Part shown: positions 49,735 to 58,717 of the stretch, in pieces
Numbering within the stretch: the first letter of the stretch is position 1
Layout: the number at the start of each line of letters is the position of its first letter
Source: Virgisporangium ochraceum
GTDB taxonomy: Bacteria; Actinomycetota; Actinomycetes; Mycobacteriales; Micromonosporaceae
Assembly (NCBI RefSeq): GCF_016863655.1
Contig: NZ_BOPH01000105.1
Coordinates: forward strand, 170,402-234,401
Length of the DNA: 64,000 nucleotides
Direction: 5' to 3'
Translations under genes and position numbers: made by a program
The notes under the pieces: model-generated
Told to the model about the DNA's origin: nothing
The model's input: the letters and a program-made list of their open reading frames with translations, nothing else
Database searches by the model: none

Positions 49735-50562
49735 TCAGGGTGCGTGCGGCGACGAGGATGCCGAGGTAGGCGGCGCCGCGCTGAACAGGTGGCGGTTGGC
49801 GCGGCTCCACCGGACCCGCTCGGCCACCCCGTCGAAGTGGCCGGAACCGCGCCAGGCGAGAAAGGGCTGGTGGCCCTCGTCGGCGAGTCGCAGCGACCAG
49901 TCGAGGACGGACTGCTGCTGATCGATGACGGCGTCGGCCAGGCCGGTCAGGTCGGTCAGGCCGTAGGCGGTGGCGAAGCGCTCGAGGCGGGCCCTGCGGT
50001 CCGGCGGCGCCGGGTAGCGCAGCGACCGCAGGCACTCGGCGTCGTCGCGGAACGGGGCCACGTACTCCAGGGCGTAGGCGACGTCCCACAGGGGCGGATG
50101 CGGCAACGCGTAGTCCCAGTCGATGATGCCGACGGGTTCGGTACCGCGCCAGACGAGGTTCCACGGGCCGAAGTCGCCGTGGCAGATCAGCTCGCCGGGC
50201 GAGGGAGGATCGGCCGCGCCCGTCGTGGCGATGGTCAGGGCCCATCGGGCGCCGGCCGGCCGGTACCCGGCGACCGCCTCGTGGTACTCGCGCAGCAGCC
50301 GGGCCATCGCCACCAGTCCGCGGTCGTCGACCACCTTGGCCAGGCCGTCGGTGCCGGACTCGCCCTCCAGGTACGTCAGAACCTCGCGACCCTCGTCGTC
50401 GATGCCCAGCACGCGCGGCGAGTACGGAAAGCCCACCGACTCCAGGTGCCGCAGCAGCCCGTGCACCGCCGGCGTCCACGGCTGCACCGGCCGGCGGACG
50501 GTGTCGCCGATCCGCACCACGGGACGGTGCGGCTCGTCCTTGAGGATCTCCGGTTCAGCCAT
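49735..50562 (-). CDS. Aminoglycoside-phosphotransferase-family kinase
   Basis: Phosphotransferase-fold protein of about 275 residues. The catalytic loop is LICHGDFGPWNLVW with the general base Asp and the metal-binding Asn. The metal-binding Asp follows in GIIDWDYA. The N-lobe is short (VVRIGDTVRRPVQPW), and VLTYLEGESG marks the hinge. This group includes aminoglycoside, homoserine and choline kinases as well as many uncharacterised small-molecule kinases. The sequence does not allow a resistance claim. The ATG at 50562 is used; ATG codons 12 and 36 bases upstream are possible. It converges on the NACHT gene. Confidence 0.85.
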   Translation of the reverse strand: MAEPEILKDEPHRPVVRIGDTVRRPVQPWTPAVHGLLRHLESVGFPYSPRVLGIDDEGREVLTYLEGESGTDGLAKVVDDRGLVAMARLLREYHEAVAGYRPAGARWALTIATTGAADPPSPGELICHGDFGPWNLVWRGTEPVGIIDWDYALPHPPLWDVAYALEYVAPFRDDAECLRSLRYPAPPDRRARLERFATAYGLTDLTGLADAVIDQQQSVLDWSLRLADEGHQPFLAWRGSGHFDGVAERVRWSRANRHLFSAAPPTSASSSPHAP

Positions 50563-50660
50563 GGCACAGAGCATCGCCGATGAGCGCGCGCATCGCACGG
50601 TCCCGGCGTCCGGCCACGACTCTCGCCGGCCGGGTCAGCCGTCCACACGGCAGGTCAATC

Positions 50661-50695
50661 GCGGGCATGGGCCGCCCGGGGCGGCCCATGCCCGC
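50661..50695 (-). terminator. Strong hairpin terminator after the S8 protease gene
   Basis: GCGGGCATGGGCCGCCC and GGGCGGCCCATGCCCGC are exact 17-bp inverted repeats around one base, starting seven bases beyond the protease stop codon. The minus-strand transcript of the protease gene would end here. Confidence 0.75.
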
Positions 50696-50701
50696 GCCGG
50701 A

Positions 50702-53700
50702 TCAGGCGTAGCGGTACGCGCGGATCACGGTCGTCGTGACCGTGTTGCCCCGGCTGTCGGACGCCGTGGCCCGCAGCGACACGAACCCGCCGTTCCGCGG
50801 ATGGGTCAGGTGTGCGGTGAGGCCGTTCATTCTCGCCGGCACCCAGGTGCGGCCGTCGTCGTAGGAGACCTCCACGCGGGGGCTCCTCAGCGTGCCGGTG
50901 CCCGATCCGGGCTGCGGCGTGAACAGCACCGGCACCGTGAACGGGCGGCCGGCGGGTGCGGTGTTGCGCCCGTCGAGCCGCGGCGCGAACCGGACCGTCC
51001 ACAGTGGAAGGTTGGTGTGCGTACCGGCCTCGACGGGTCCGGACCGGAACGTCCAGACCGCGTCGACCGTCGGGGACAGCGGACCGGTGCGGGTCGACCG
51101 GAACTCCAACCGGTACGCGGCGTCGGCCGACGGCACGGACGTCGGCGCCCCCGGCGGACCCAGCGGAATCTCCATCCCGTTGCGGAACAGCCGGGTCGTG
51201 GTCGTCGCGGTGGCGTCGCCGCCGGGGCGGCCGGCTCCGTCGGCGAGCGGGGCGGGCCGGATCACCATGGTGTCACCGTCCCGGCCCACCCCGGCAAAGG
51301 CGCTGCCGGGCGTGGTGGCGACCGCGGGTGCGAACACGCCCCGGTTCCACAGTTCCCGGTACGACCGGCCGGCCCGGTAGGACACGCCGCCCTCGGTCAG
51401 GTTGGACTGCACCTCGTTGCCGTCCGCGTCCTGCTCCCTGAAGTCGCCGGCCACCGTCACGCCGGGCTCGGTGTTGTAGTACTCGGTGCGCGTGAACGGC
51501 AGCGGGACCGGCATGAACACCGACGCCGACGCGCCCATCTCCGCCGCGATCATCCGCGTCCGCTTCAGGCCGGTCGACCCGTCCCTGCCGGACGCCGCGA
51601 AGTCCGCCGTCACCCGGGCAAGTTCGCTGTCGACCACGGTGCGCTGGAACCCGGCGAACATCGAGCCGCGCTGCGGGTAGGCCAGCGCGTAGTGGTACGG
51701 GCTGGCGAACGTCGATCCGGTCGCGTCGGCCCGGGCGAAATCGGCGCCGACGAACACCCGGAACTTCTCGAACCGCGTGTCGCCGCCGATGCGGCCGGCG
51801 AAGACGGTCGAGAAGTCGTCGCCGAGGAAGGTCACACCGCCCGCGTCCGTGCCGGCCCCGAGGTGCGCGGCGACCTGCCTGGCGTCGGAACGGGGAACCG
51901 TGACGGTGATCGGCTGGCCGACCCGGGCGTCCAGGTCGACGGTGAGCGCGCGGTTGAGCACCAGGTCCGGCTGCGCGAGCAGCGTGCGGACCGGGACCTC
52001 CTTCGGGTTCGTCGTGCTCTCCGCCACCGTGCCGACGAGGGTGTAGCTGTCGCGCGGCAGCCGGAACGTGCGCGTCCCGTTCACCGTGGTGAACCCCGTG
52101 GTGATCACCGCCGCACCCGCGTGGGTCATCATGGTCAGCCCGAAGGCCGGCGGTGTGCCTCCCTTGCGGTCGGTGGGCCGGATGGTCAGGTCGTAGCTCT
52201 CGACCTCCTTGTGCACGGCGACCGGCGTGCGGACGGTCACCTCGCCAGCGCTCGCCATCAACCAGCCGCCCAGAAGCCCGTCCGGCGCGTCCGTCCGGGT
52301 GTCCGCGGTGACCGTCACGTCGGCGGTGCCGCCGGCCGGCACGGTCAGCGTCGCGGTGCTCAGTGCGAACACCGGCGAGGCGCTGTCCAGCCGCAGGGCC
52401 AGGGTCACCGCCGCCCGGCCGGAGTTCCGGTAGGTGACCGTCCTCGTCAGCACGGCGTCGTCGGCGTGCGGCCAGCGCTGGATGCCGAACCCGATGGTGG
52501 CCGGTGCCGCCGTCACCGTCGCGGTGACCGCGCGGGCGAGGTCGAGCCGACCGGCGCCCTGCGCGTACACGTCGAACGCGGCGTTGGGCGTCGCCGAGCC
52601 GACGAGCGCGGCCTTGAGTTGCTGGCCGGTCCAGTCCGGGTGCCGCTGGGCGAGGATCGCGGCGCCGCCGGCCACGTGCGGCGCGGCCATCGAGGTGCCG
52701 GACTTCGCCGTGTACGGTCCGCTGCCCGGGCTTTCAGCGCTGCGGGCGGCGGTGATGTCGACGCCCGGTGCGGTCATGTCCGGCTTGAGCGATCCGTCGG
52801 CCGTCGGCCCGCGCAGTGAGAAGCCGGCGATCCGCCCGTCGCCTCCGACCGCACCGACCGTGAGCGCGGCCGGCGCGCTGCCCGGCGAGGAGATCTGTCC
52901 GGACACGTCGACGGCGCCGATTCCGCTGTTTCCGGCGGAGACCACGAACAGGGTGCCGTACCGGTCCGACAGCGTCTGCACGGCCTCCTCGACCGGGTCG
53001 ACCACGGCCGGGTCGTCCTCGCCGCCGAGGCTCAGGTTGACCACCCTGGCGCGCTGCTCGGCGGCGGCCCAGTTCATCCCGGCCAGGATCGCCGACTCGG
53101 CGCAGCCCTCGACGCCGCAGACCTTGCCGTCCAACAGCTTCGCCCCGGGCGCCACGCCCCTGTAGCGCCCGTCGGACGCCGCACCGGTGCCGGCGATCGT
53201 CGACGCCACGTGGGTGCCGTGGCCGGTCAGGTCCCGGTCCGGCTCCGGCCCATCGGTGAAGTTCATCCGGGCGGTGACCTGTCCGGCCAGGTCGGGGTGG
53301 GTGTCGTCGACGCCGCTGTCCAGCACCGCGACGGTGGACCCGGTGCCGGTGTACCCGGCCGCCCAGGCGGCGGGGGCGCCGACCTGGGGCACGCTGGCGT
53401 CCAGGGCCGGCCTGCGCATCCCGTCCAGCCAGATCTTGCCCTTGATGTTCGCGGTGAGGGCCTGCCATGACCGGGCGGCGCCGGCGCGCTCCTGCCGGAC
53501 GGCGGTCGCGCCGATCGCGGCCAGGCTGCGCTGCTGCCGCAGGCCGGTGGCGGACCTCAGCGCGGGAGTGTCGCCGGTGACGATCAGCGGCAGGTAGCCG
53601 GTCCGGTCGTACCCCATGTCGAGCAGCCCGGTCACGTCGAACAACCGTGGGTCGAGCCGGCCGGCGGTCAGCGCCGGGGCCGCGTCGGACGGAACCACCC

Positions 53701-53962
53701 GCACCCGCCCGTCGCCGGTCGAGACGGTGAACGTCACGCCGTCGCGGTCCGGTCCCCGTTCGACGAGCGGCCGGTCGCCCTCCATCGTGACCCGGTCCCC
53801 GGTGACCAGCGTGACCGTGCGCCCGCCGGCGTGGTGCCCGACGGGCTGTCGTTCGGCCTCGGCCCTCGGCCCGGGCAGGAGGGTCAGCGCGATCGTCGAT
53901 CCCGCGACCAGACCGGTCAACGCGAGCGCCGGCGGAATGCGGCGCCCGAGCGGAAAGTGCAT
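50702..53962 (-). CDS. Secreted subtilisin-like (S8) serine protease
   Basis: Exported protease of 1086 residues. The signal peptide is ALALTGLVAGSTIALTLLPG. A propeptide-like region of about 150 residues follows. The catalytic domain has Asp near 212 (TVAVLDSGVDDTHPDLAG), His near 247 (LTGHGTHVASTIAGTG) and Ser near 421 (SGTSMAAPHVAGGAAIL), with the oxyanion Asn in FVVSAGNSGIGA. The remaining 600 residues are beta-rich accessory domains without recognised catalytic motifs, ending in an Ig-like fold (VEVSYDDGRTWVPARMNG). Such large extracellular subtilases are typical of actinomycetes and degrade proteins outside the cell. The gene stands alone and ends in a strong terminator. Confidence 0.95.
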   Translation of the reverse strand: MHFPLGRRIPPALALTGLVAGSTIALTLLPGPRAEAERQPVGHHAGGRTVTLVTGDRVTMEGDRPLVERGPDRDGVTFTVSTGDGRVRVVPSDAAPALTAGRLDPRLFDVTGLLDMGYDRTGYLPLIVTGDTPALRSATGLRQQRSLAAIGATAVRQERAGAARSWQALTANIKGKIWLDGMRRPALDASVPQVGAPAAWAAGYTGTGSTVAVLDSGVDDTHPDLAGQVTARMNFTDGPEPDRDLTGHGTHVASTIAGTGAASDGRYRGVAPGAKLLDGKVCGVEGCAESAILAGMNWAAAEQRARVVNLSLGGEDDPAVVDPVEEAVQTLSDRYGTLFVVSAGNSGIGAVDVSGQISSPGSAPAALTVGAVGGDGRIAGFSLRGPTADGSLKPDMTAPGVDITAARSAESPGSGPYTAKSGTSMAAPHVAGGAAILAQRHPDWTGQQLKAALVGSATPNAAFDVYAQGAGRLDLARAVTATVTAAPATIGFGIQRWPHADDAVLTRTVTYRNSGRAAVTLALRLDSASPVFALSTATLTVPAGGTADVTVTADTRTDAPDGLLGGWLMASAGEVTVRTPVAVHKEVESYDLTIRPTDRKGGTPPAFGLTMMTHAGAAVITTGFTTVNGTRTFRLPRDSYTLVGTVAESTTNPKEVPVRTLLAQPDLVLNRALTVDLDARVGQPITVTVPRSDARQVAAHLGAGTDAGGVTFLGDDFSTVFAGRIGGDTRFEKFRVFVGADFARADATGSTFASPYHYALAYPQRGSMFAGFQRTVVDSELARVTADFAASGRDGSTGLKRTRMIAAEMGASASVFMPVPLPFTRTEYYNTEPGVTVAGDFREQDADGNEVQSNLTEGGVSYRAGRSYRELWNRGVFAPAVATTPGSAFAGVGRDGDTMVIRPAPLADGAGRPGGDATATTTTRLFRNGMEIPLGPPGAPTSVPSADAAYRLEFRSTRTGPLSPTVDAVWTFRSGPVEAGTHTNLPLWTVRFAPRLDGRNTAPAGRPFTVPVLFTPQPGSGTGTLRSPRVEVSYDDGRTWVPARMNGLTAHLTHPRNGGFVSLRATASDSRGNTVTTTVIRAYRYA

Positions 53963-54074
53963 GGATGCTCCCTTCGTCGGGGAGCAAGACGACCGCCGAT
54001 GGCAAAAGGTTGACTGCCGACGTCGACCGGAATGCGCTCGAGGCGCGTACGCGCCTCGATGTGCGGACCGCGGC

Positions 54075-54848
54075 TCAGAGCGTGGCCAGGACGAACGACA
54101 GGACGAACCCGGCCGTGGTGCTCAACGCGACCAGTGGGCCGCCCTTCTCGAACGCCTCCGGCATGAGGGTGTCGGCCAACGACGCGAGAACCGCGCCGGC
54201 CGCGAACGCCAGGGGCAGCGAAATCGTCTCCCCCGACGTGTTCGACAGCGGTCCGGCGCCGAGTACCACCGCAAGGGTGAGCAGTGCCGCACACGCGGCC
54301 CAGGTGCCGAGGACGAACCGCTGCGAGCGTCCCTGCGCCCGCATCGACGCGCTGCCCACCAGTGCCTCGGGAAAGTTCGACACGAAGATCGCCGCGAGCA
54401 GGGCCAGACCGCCGGTGCCCTCCTCCAGCGAGACCCCCAACGCGACGTTCTCCGGCACGCCGTCCAGCGTCACCGCCGCCAGCAGGGCCAGGCCGGCGGC
54501 TCCGGACGTCGACGCCGTCGAGGCCGGCCGATCCTGGGCCGGCGCGTCGAGATCCAGCTTCTCGCTGCCGTGGGCCTCCTCGTGCCGGCCCTGCGCCACG
54601 CGGTCCAGCCAGCGGCTGAGGAACGTGAACACGGTGGCACCGACGACCAGGCCGAGGGCGGCCCGCCAGATCCCACCGCGTTCATAGGCGTCCTCGAACA
54701 GCTCGAAGGACAGAGCGGTGATCAACGCTCCCGCGGCGAACGCGAGCATGCCCGCGAGTACAGCCTTCGGCAGCCGGATACGGACACCGGCCAGCGCCCC
54801 GAGGACGAGAGCACTGGAGGCGACCGCTCCGAATATCAACGACTCCAC
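54075..54848 (-). CDS. ZIP-family divalent metal transporter
   Basis: Membrane protein of 257 residues with about eight helices. Helix IV carries TLDGVPENVALGVSLEE and helix V SNFPEALVGSASM, equivalents of the ZIP metal-binding motifs (the first His of HSxxE is replaced by Asp in DGVPENVA). A cytoplasmic loop rich in His/Glu/Asp (RHEEAHGSEKLDLDAP) lies between helices III and IV. Members import zinc or iron. The branch with DG(V/I)PE motifs is common in actinomycetes and less studied. No Zur box was identified upstream. Confidence 0.88.
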   Translation of the reverse strand: MESLIFGAVASSALVLGALAGVRIRLPKAVLAGMLAFAAGALITALSFELFEDAYERGGIWRAALGLVVGATVFTFLSRWLDRVAQGRHEEAHGSEKLDLDAPAQDRPASTASTSGAAGLALLAAVTLDGVPENVALGVSLEEGTGGLALLAAIFVSNFPEALVGSASMRAQGRSQRFVLGTWAACAALLTLAVVLGAGPLSNTSGETISLPLAFAAGAVLASLADTLMPEAFEKGGPLVALSTTAGFVLSFVLATL

Positions 54849-54913
54849 GAGGGCGTACTACCCGGATCCGTCGGAGGTAACGCCGCCCGTCGGTGCCGAC
54901 GCGTTGGGCGGTG

Positions 54914-56008
54914 TCACGGCAGGGCGTGCCAGTGCGCGATGCTCCGTAGCCGGCTGGCGGCGAGTCGCCAGTGCATGCCGAGCTGGTTGGCGTCGAGCTT
55001 CCGAAGCTGGCGACGCGAACGCCACCCCGGTAACGGGGTCTCGACGGCCCGCAGGAGGTCGTCGAGCCGGTCGATGGGTGTTCCGGGGCCGACCAGCTCC
55101 AGGAGTCTGCGGTGGTCGAACGCCGTCCCGATCTCGAGGACCATGTCGCGGCACACCAGGAACGGCTCCGGAACCCATTCCGCCGGCGCGGCATGCAGCG
55201 ACTGCAGGATGAACTCGAAGTCGGCGTAGTCGTCCACGTCCGGCACCGGTGGCGACTGCGCCATCGACGTGCGGATGTCCTTCCAGGCCGGAAGCCTGGT
55301 CAGGTCGTGGTTGTAGTCGGTCACCAGGAACGTCGCCATCGACCCCGGTGAGTCGAACAGCAGGAGGCGGCGTCCGCGGGCCAGGAAGATGACGTCGTCG
55401 TCCCCGTCGACGCATATCCGGATCGTGAAACCCTCCCGCCCGCTGGGGAACACGAGCCCCACGGGACGGAACGTGGTGCGTTCGGACAACGTCTCCGCGG
55501 CGAACCGGCTGGGCTGACGCGCGTCGCGCTCCGCCCGGGCCCGTTCCCGTTGCACGCGTTCGTTCTCGGCGCGCTCACGCTCCGCGCGTTCGCGCTCCCG
55601 GCGTGCACCCTCCGCCCGCTCCCGGCGTTCGCGCTCCGCGCGCTCGCGGGCGGCCTCCTCGGCGCGCTCGCGGGCCCTCCGCTCGCGGTCCGCGCGTTCA
55701 CGGGCAGCCGTGTCGGCCGCCGCGCGCTCACGGGCCTCCCGCTCGCGTGCTTCCCGTTCACGCTCCGCCTGCTCGGACCGCGCGCGGGCCGCCTCCCGAA
55801 CGGGATCCCGCCGGGAGAGCTCCTGATACGCGGCATTGATCAGCTTCATCTGCCGGTCGCGTTCGAGCCTGTCGGTACCCGAGTCGGCCCAGCCCCGGTC
55901 GGGATGCCATTTCATCGCCAGGATGCGGCGGGCCCGTTTGAGGTCCTCGAGAGAGGCGCCAGGCGAGACACCGAGCACGACATACGGATCGGGTGGGTCG
56001 GAACTCAT
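54914..56008 (-). CDS. J-domain protein with long charged coiled coil
   Basis: Protein of about 364 residues. An N-terminal J-domain (DPYVVLGVSPGASLEDLKRA, then MKWHPDRG with the HPD motif, and INAAYQELSR) should stimulate an Hsp70. Residues 72-168 are almost only Arg, Glu and Ala in a repeating pattern (EREREAREREARERAAADTA), a single long helix or coiled coil. The C-terminal domain of about 190 residues (TFRPVGLVFPSGREGFTIRI; VIFLARGRRLLLFDSPGSMA; LVCRDMVLEIGTAFDHRRLL) is unknown. No Gly/Phe or zinc-finger region is present, so it is not a general DnaJ. The Hsp70/WD40 protein at 61652-63835 is a possible partner, by inference only. Confidence 0.88.
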   Translation of the reverse strand: MSSDPPDPYVVLGVSPGASLEDLKRARRILAMKWHPDRGWADSGTDRLERDRQMKLINAAYQELSRRDPVREAARARSEQAEREREAREREARERAAADTAARERADRERRARERAEEAARERAERERRERAEGARRERERAERERAENERVQRERARAERDARQPSRFAAETLSERTTFRPVGLVFPSGREGFTIRICVDGDDDVIFLARGRRLLLFDSPGSMATFLVTDYNHDLTRLPAWKDIRTSMAQSPPVPDVDDYADFEFILQSLHAAPAEWVPEPFLVCRDMVLEIGTAFDHRRLLELVGPGTPIDRLDDLLRAVETPLPGWRSRRQLRKLDANQLGMHWRLAASRLRSIAHWHALP

Positions 56009-56145
56009 GTGGCTGGTCGCTCTGCCTCGACAGGTCTGGGGGCTGCGTACACGACAGTCGATCACAGCGTCCTATACACGGGCTACACGCAACCTCCGGG
56101 GTGGGTGGCCTGTCGACCACCCACCCGGGTCTTCGTCGAGGCGTT

Positions 56146-57900
56146 CTACCTGCAGCGGCCGCCGGCGTTGATGCAGGCGGCGATCCTGGCCATCGTCTCG
56201 GTGGAGTTGACGTTGGCGAAGTCGTTGTGGTCGGAGAACGGGTTGTGGTTCTCCTCGGGGAACGAGTCGAGCTGGTACTGGCCCTTCTTCTGGACGCTGC
56301 GGGGAATGTCGTAGGCGATGGTGATGCGTAGTTGCGGTACGGCGACGGTCCCGCTCGGGCAGGCGCCGGTCACGGGGTCCGCGAACTTCAGGTGGTCGCG
56401 GTGGTTGGCGCTGTCGGTGTTCCTGCCGTCCCAGCAGCTGGCGAAGTTGTGCACGCGCATGACCTGGCTGCCGGCCGGGCAGATGACGTACTTGGCCGAC
56501 AACCGGTCGGTGAAGCCGCTGCAGGTCCAGGTGGCGCGGGCGTTGGCCGGTCCGCGGCTGGTCGGTTTGGCGTCGCCGACGATGGCCTTCAGGAACTTCG
56601 GCATGGGCACCACCCGGTCGACGGCGTTGCCGCGGTACTCGATGGTGACGCTGGCCGGTCGCACGATGCCGCCGACGTTGCCGGCGATCTCCAGGTTCGG
56701 ACCCACCACACCGGGCAGGTCGGACGGGGACGCCGTGGGCGCGGGCGAGGCGCCGCCCGGCGTCGCGGTCACGCCACCGCCGTTGGTCAGCGCGCACTGC
56801 GCGAAGGACTCCAGTGCGGTGGGCCGGGCGGCATGCCGTCCGATCGCGATCGCGATCCGGTCGAGCGTCGCGACCCGCTTGTCCCTCAGCGGGCCGAGGA
56901 TGGCGTTGCTGACGAAGTTCGGCCCGCCCTGGCCCTGGGTGGCGACCAGGCGCTGGTTCGCCTCGGCGATCTGCTTGTCCAGCAGGTCGAGATTGCGGTT
57001 CACCTCGTCGAGCGCCTGCGCCGGAACACCGGGCAGCCGGTCCCGCACCGTCGGGCAGTTCACCGTCGGGGTGACGGCCAGCGGCGTGGAGGCCTGGCCA
57101 CGGGACGTGCGGCGCGCGGCGTGACCGGCGTGTGCGCCGTCGTAGCTGAGATCGCAGTCGGCCAGTGACTCCAGGCCGGTGGGTCGAGGACCGGTGCGGC
57201 CGATCGCGATCGCGATCCGGTCGAGGGTGGCGATCCGCTTGCTGCGCAACGGGCCGAGGATCGCGTTGTTGACGAAGTCCGGCCCGCCCTGTCCACGGGT
57301 AGCGGCCAGCCGCTGGTTCGCCTCGGCGACCTGCTGGCCCAGGAGGGCAAGGTTCCGGTCAACCTCGGCGCGTGCCTGCTGCGGAACCGCCGGCAGCCGG
57401 CCGGCGACCGAGGGGCAACTGACCGTCGGTGTCCCCGACACGTCCGGCGCCATCACGTTGGCCTTCCGGTCGATCCGCACGACCGGCCAGAAGTACGACG
57501 ACCTGTCGCCGTTGCGGCACGTCGTGTCGGACTCCTCCAGGCTGGAGTCCGACGACTCCGCGCTGATGGACAGGTTCCCGACGAAGTCGTGGACGTGCTG
57601 AGCGCCGTTCTTCACGCCGGGCTGGGCCACCGGGTTGTCCGGGCTGAACTTCCGGTTGCCGTTCGTGCCGCAGTCCACGGTGAACACACCGGTCGAGCCG
57701 GTCGGCAGGACCTGCGGCGTCCGCACGTTCGGTGCGACGTCCTGGATCCGTACGAACGCCGACCTCGGCGCGGCCTCCGCCGACGCCCGCGCGTTCCAGA
57801 CGCTGGTTCCGATCCCCGCGACGGCCAACCCGACCGCGGTCACCACGACCAGTCCCACCCGCAACCGCCGGGGAGGGATGCCTACCGTTCCGTGTCTCAT
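56146..57900 (-). CDS. Exported DUF1996 protein split by an internal tandem repeat
   Basis: Exported protein of 584 residues. The signal peptide is VGLVVVTAVGLAVAGIGTSV. DUF1996-like sequence occurs in two parts. The first, about 60-145, has FTVDCGTNGNRKFSPDNPVA and QHVHDFVGNLSISAES. The second, about 405-560, has VMRVHNFASCWDGRNTDSAN and VPQLRITIAYDIP. Between them are two copies of a unit of about 95 residues: PTVSCPSVAGRLPAVPQQAR ... RIATLDRIAIAIGR (about 157-250), and PTVNCPTVRDRLPGVPAQAL ... RVATLDRIAIAIGR (about 278-371). Each unit starts and ends with a Cys, so each may be closed by a disulfide. DUF1996 proteins of actinomycetes and fungi are secreted; their function is not established. 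Confidence 0.88.
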   Translation of the reverse strand: MRHGTVGIPPRRLRVGLVVVTAVGLAVAGIGTSVWNARASAEAAPRSAFVRIQDVAPNVRTPQVLPTGSTGVFTVDCGTNGNRKFSPDNPVAQPGVKNGAQHVHDFVGNLSISAESSDSSLEESDTTCRNGDRSSYFWPVVRIDRKANVMAPDVSGTPTVSCPSVAGRLPAVPQQARAEVDRNLALLGQQVAEANQRLAATRGQGGPDFVNNAILGPLRSKRIATLDRIAIAIGRTGPRPTGLESLADCDLSYDGAHAGHAARRTSRGQASTPLAVTPTVNCPTVRDRLPGVPAQALDEVNRNLDLLDKQIAEANQRLVATQGQGGPNFVSNAILGPLRDKRVATLDRIAIAIGRHAARPTALESFAQCALTNGGGVTATPGGASPAPTASPSDLPGVVGPNLEIAGNVGGIVRPASVTIEYRGNAVDRVVPMPKFLKAIVGDAKPTSRGPANARATWTCSGFTDRLSAKYVICPAGSQVMRVHNFASCWDGRNTDSANHRDHLKFADPVTGACPSGTVAVPQLRITIAYDIPRSVQKKGQYQLDSFPEENHNPFSDHNDFANVNSTETMARIAACINAGGRCR

Positions 57901-58011
57901 TCGCTCTCACCTCGTTGTGGTGTTCCGTGCCGGCCGGGCACGACGGCGGCATCCGGGGATACGCGCAACGAACCACCACACGAGGAAGACAGCGGTACCG
58001 GTAACCGGTCT

Positions 58012-58038
58012 GTAAGAAGATCCCGCTGCCCGTAAGAA
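58012..58038. promoter_or_regulatory. Direct repeat upstream of the DUF1996 gene
   Basis: GTAAGAA occurs at 58012 and again at 58032, exactly 20 bases apart (about two helical turns), in an AT-richer patch about 112-138 bases upstream of the DUF1996 gene start. Direct repeats with this spacing are typical of OmpR-type or sigma-like binding. The assignment is tentative. Confidence 0.3.
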
Positions 58039-58040
58039 CT

Positions 58041-58715
58041 TCACAACATGTTGCGGCACCCCGAGCGCTCCGCCCTGACCCCGTGCGTCCGGACCGACCC
58101 GGACCGTGCCCACATCCGCGCGCACACGGCACGCGGGGATGCGCGAGCACCGCCGCATCGGCGACCCTCGCTCATCCGTCGACGAAACCCCGGCGGGCAG
58201 GGTCGACGGGCACTCGGCGTCCTGGCCGGAGATCGTGGTCCGGTGGATGCGGCGGCCGGTGCGGGTCTCGTACAGGGTGATGGTGAACTCACCGCGGTAC
58301 ATCGGAACGGGTATCGGGGGTTGGGCGAGTCCCGGCCGCTGCGGGTCTCTGTACCCGCACCGGTCGATCGTGTTCTGGCTCTTCTCGTCGACGGCCATGC
58401 AGGCGACCGCCCGGACCTCGCTGGACTCCTGCGGCCTCCAGGCCGCGGAGAGAACACTGCGGCGTTCCCGGCGTCGACAATCTCCGGCGGGGTGCTCCAG
58501 CGGCCGGTCTGGCGCAGGTTGTAGTCGGTGGCGTACAGCATCGTGAGGTGCGGCCCGGCGCCGGTGTAGCCGGACGCGTCGGGGTACACGGTGCCGTCGC
58601 AGACGTCGGACAACGCACTGGGCGAGTACGGCAGCTCCCCGGTCTCGGGACCCAGCGACCGGACGATCAACCAGGCCACCGACGCCACCACCGACGCACC
58701 GATCGCGCCGGCCAC
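58041..58715 (-). pseudogene. Membrane-anchored protein gene with frameshift(s)
   Basis: From the GTG at 58715 the frame encodes a membrane helix (GAIGASVVASVAWLIVRSLG) and an outside domain (SDVCDGTVYPDASGYTGAGP; MLYATDYNLRQTGRWSTPPE; DAGNAAVFS). Near 58455 the coherent sequence moves to another frame (AAWRPQESSEVRAVACMAVD; TIDRCGYRDPQRP; GEFTITLYETRTGRRIHRTT; GQDAECPSTL). Near 58170 it probably moves again (DERVADAAVLAHPRV). With the two shifts repaired a protein of about 200 residues would result. Either a pseudogene or sequencing errors in a real gene. It follows the gene at 58718-59092 with a two-base gap and was probably cotranscribed with it. Confidence 0.6.
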
Positions 58716-58717
58716 GA

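Noticed and set aside
49735..50562. Calling the phosphotransferase an aminoglycoside resistance gene
   Set aside because: Only the general kinase motifs are present; many members of this fold phosphorylate other small molecules.
50123..52819. Rightward 898-codon open frame opposite the S8 protease
   Set aside because: Low-complexity shadow translation; the protease frame has all catalytic motifs.
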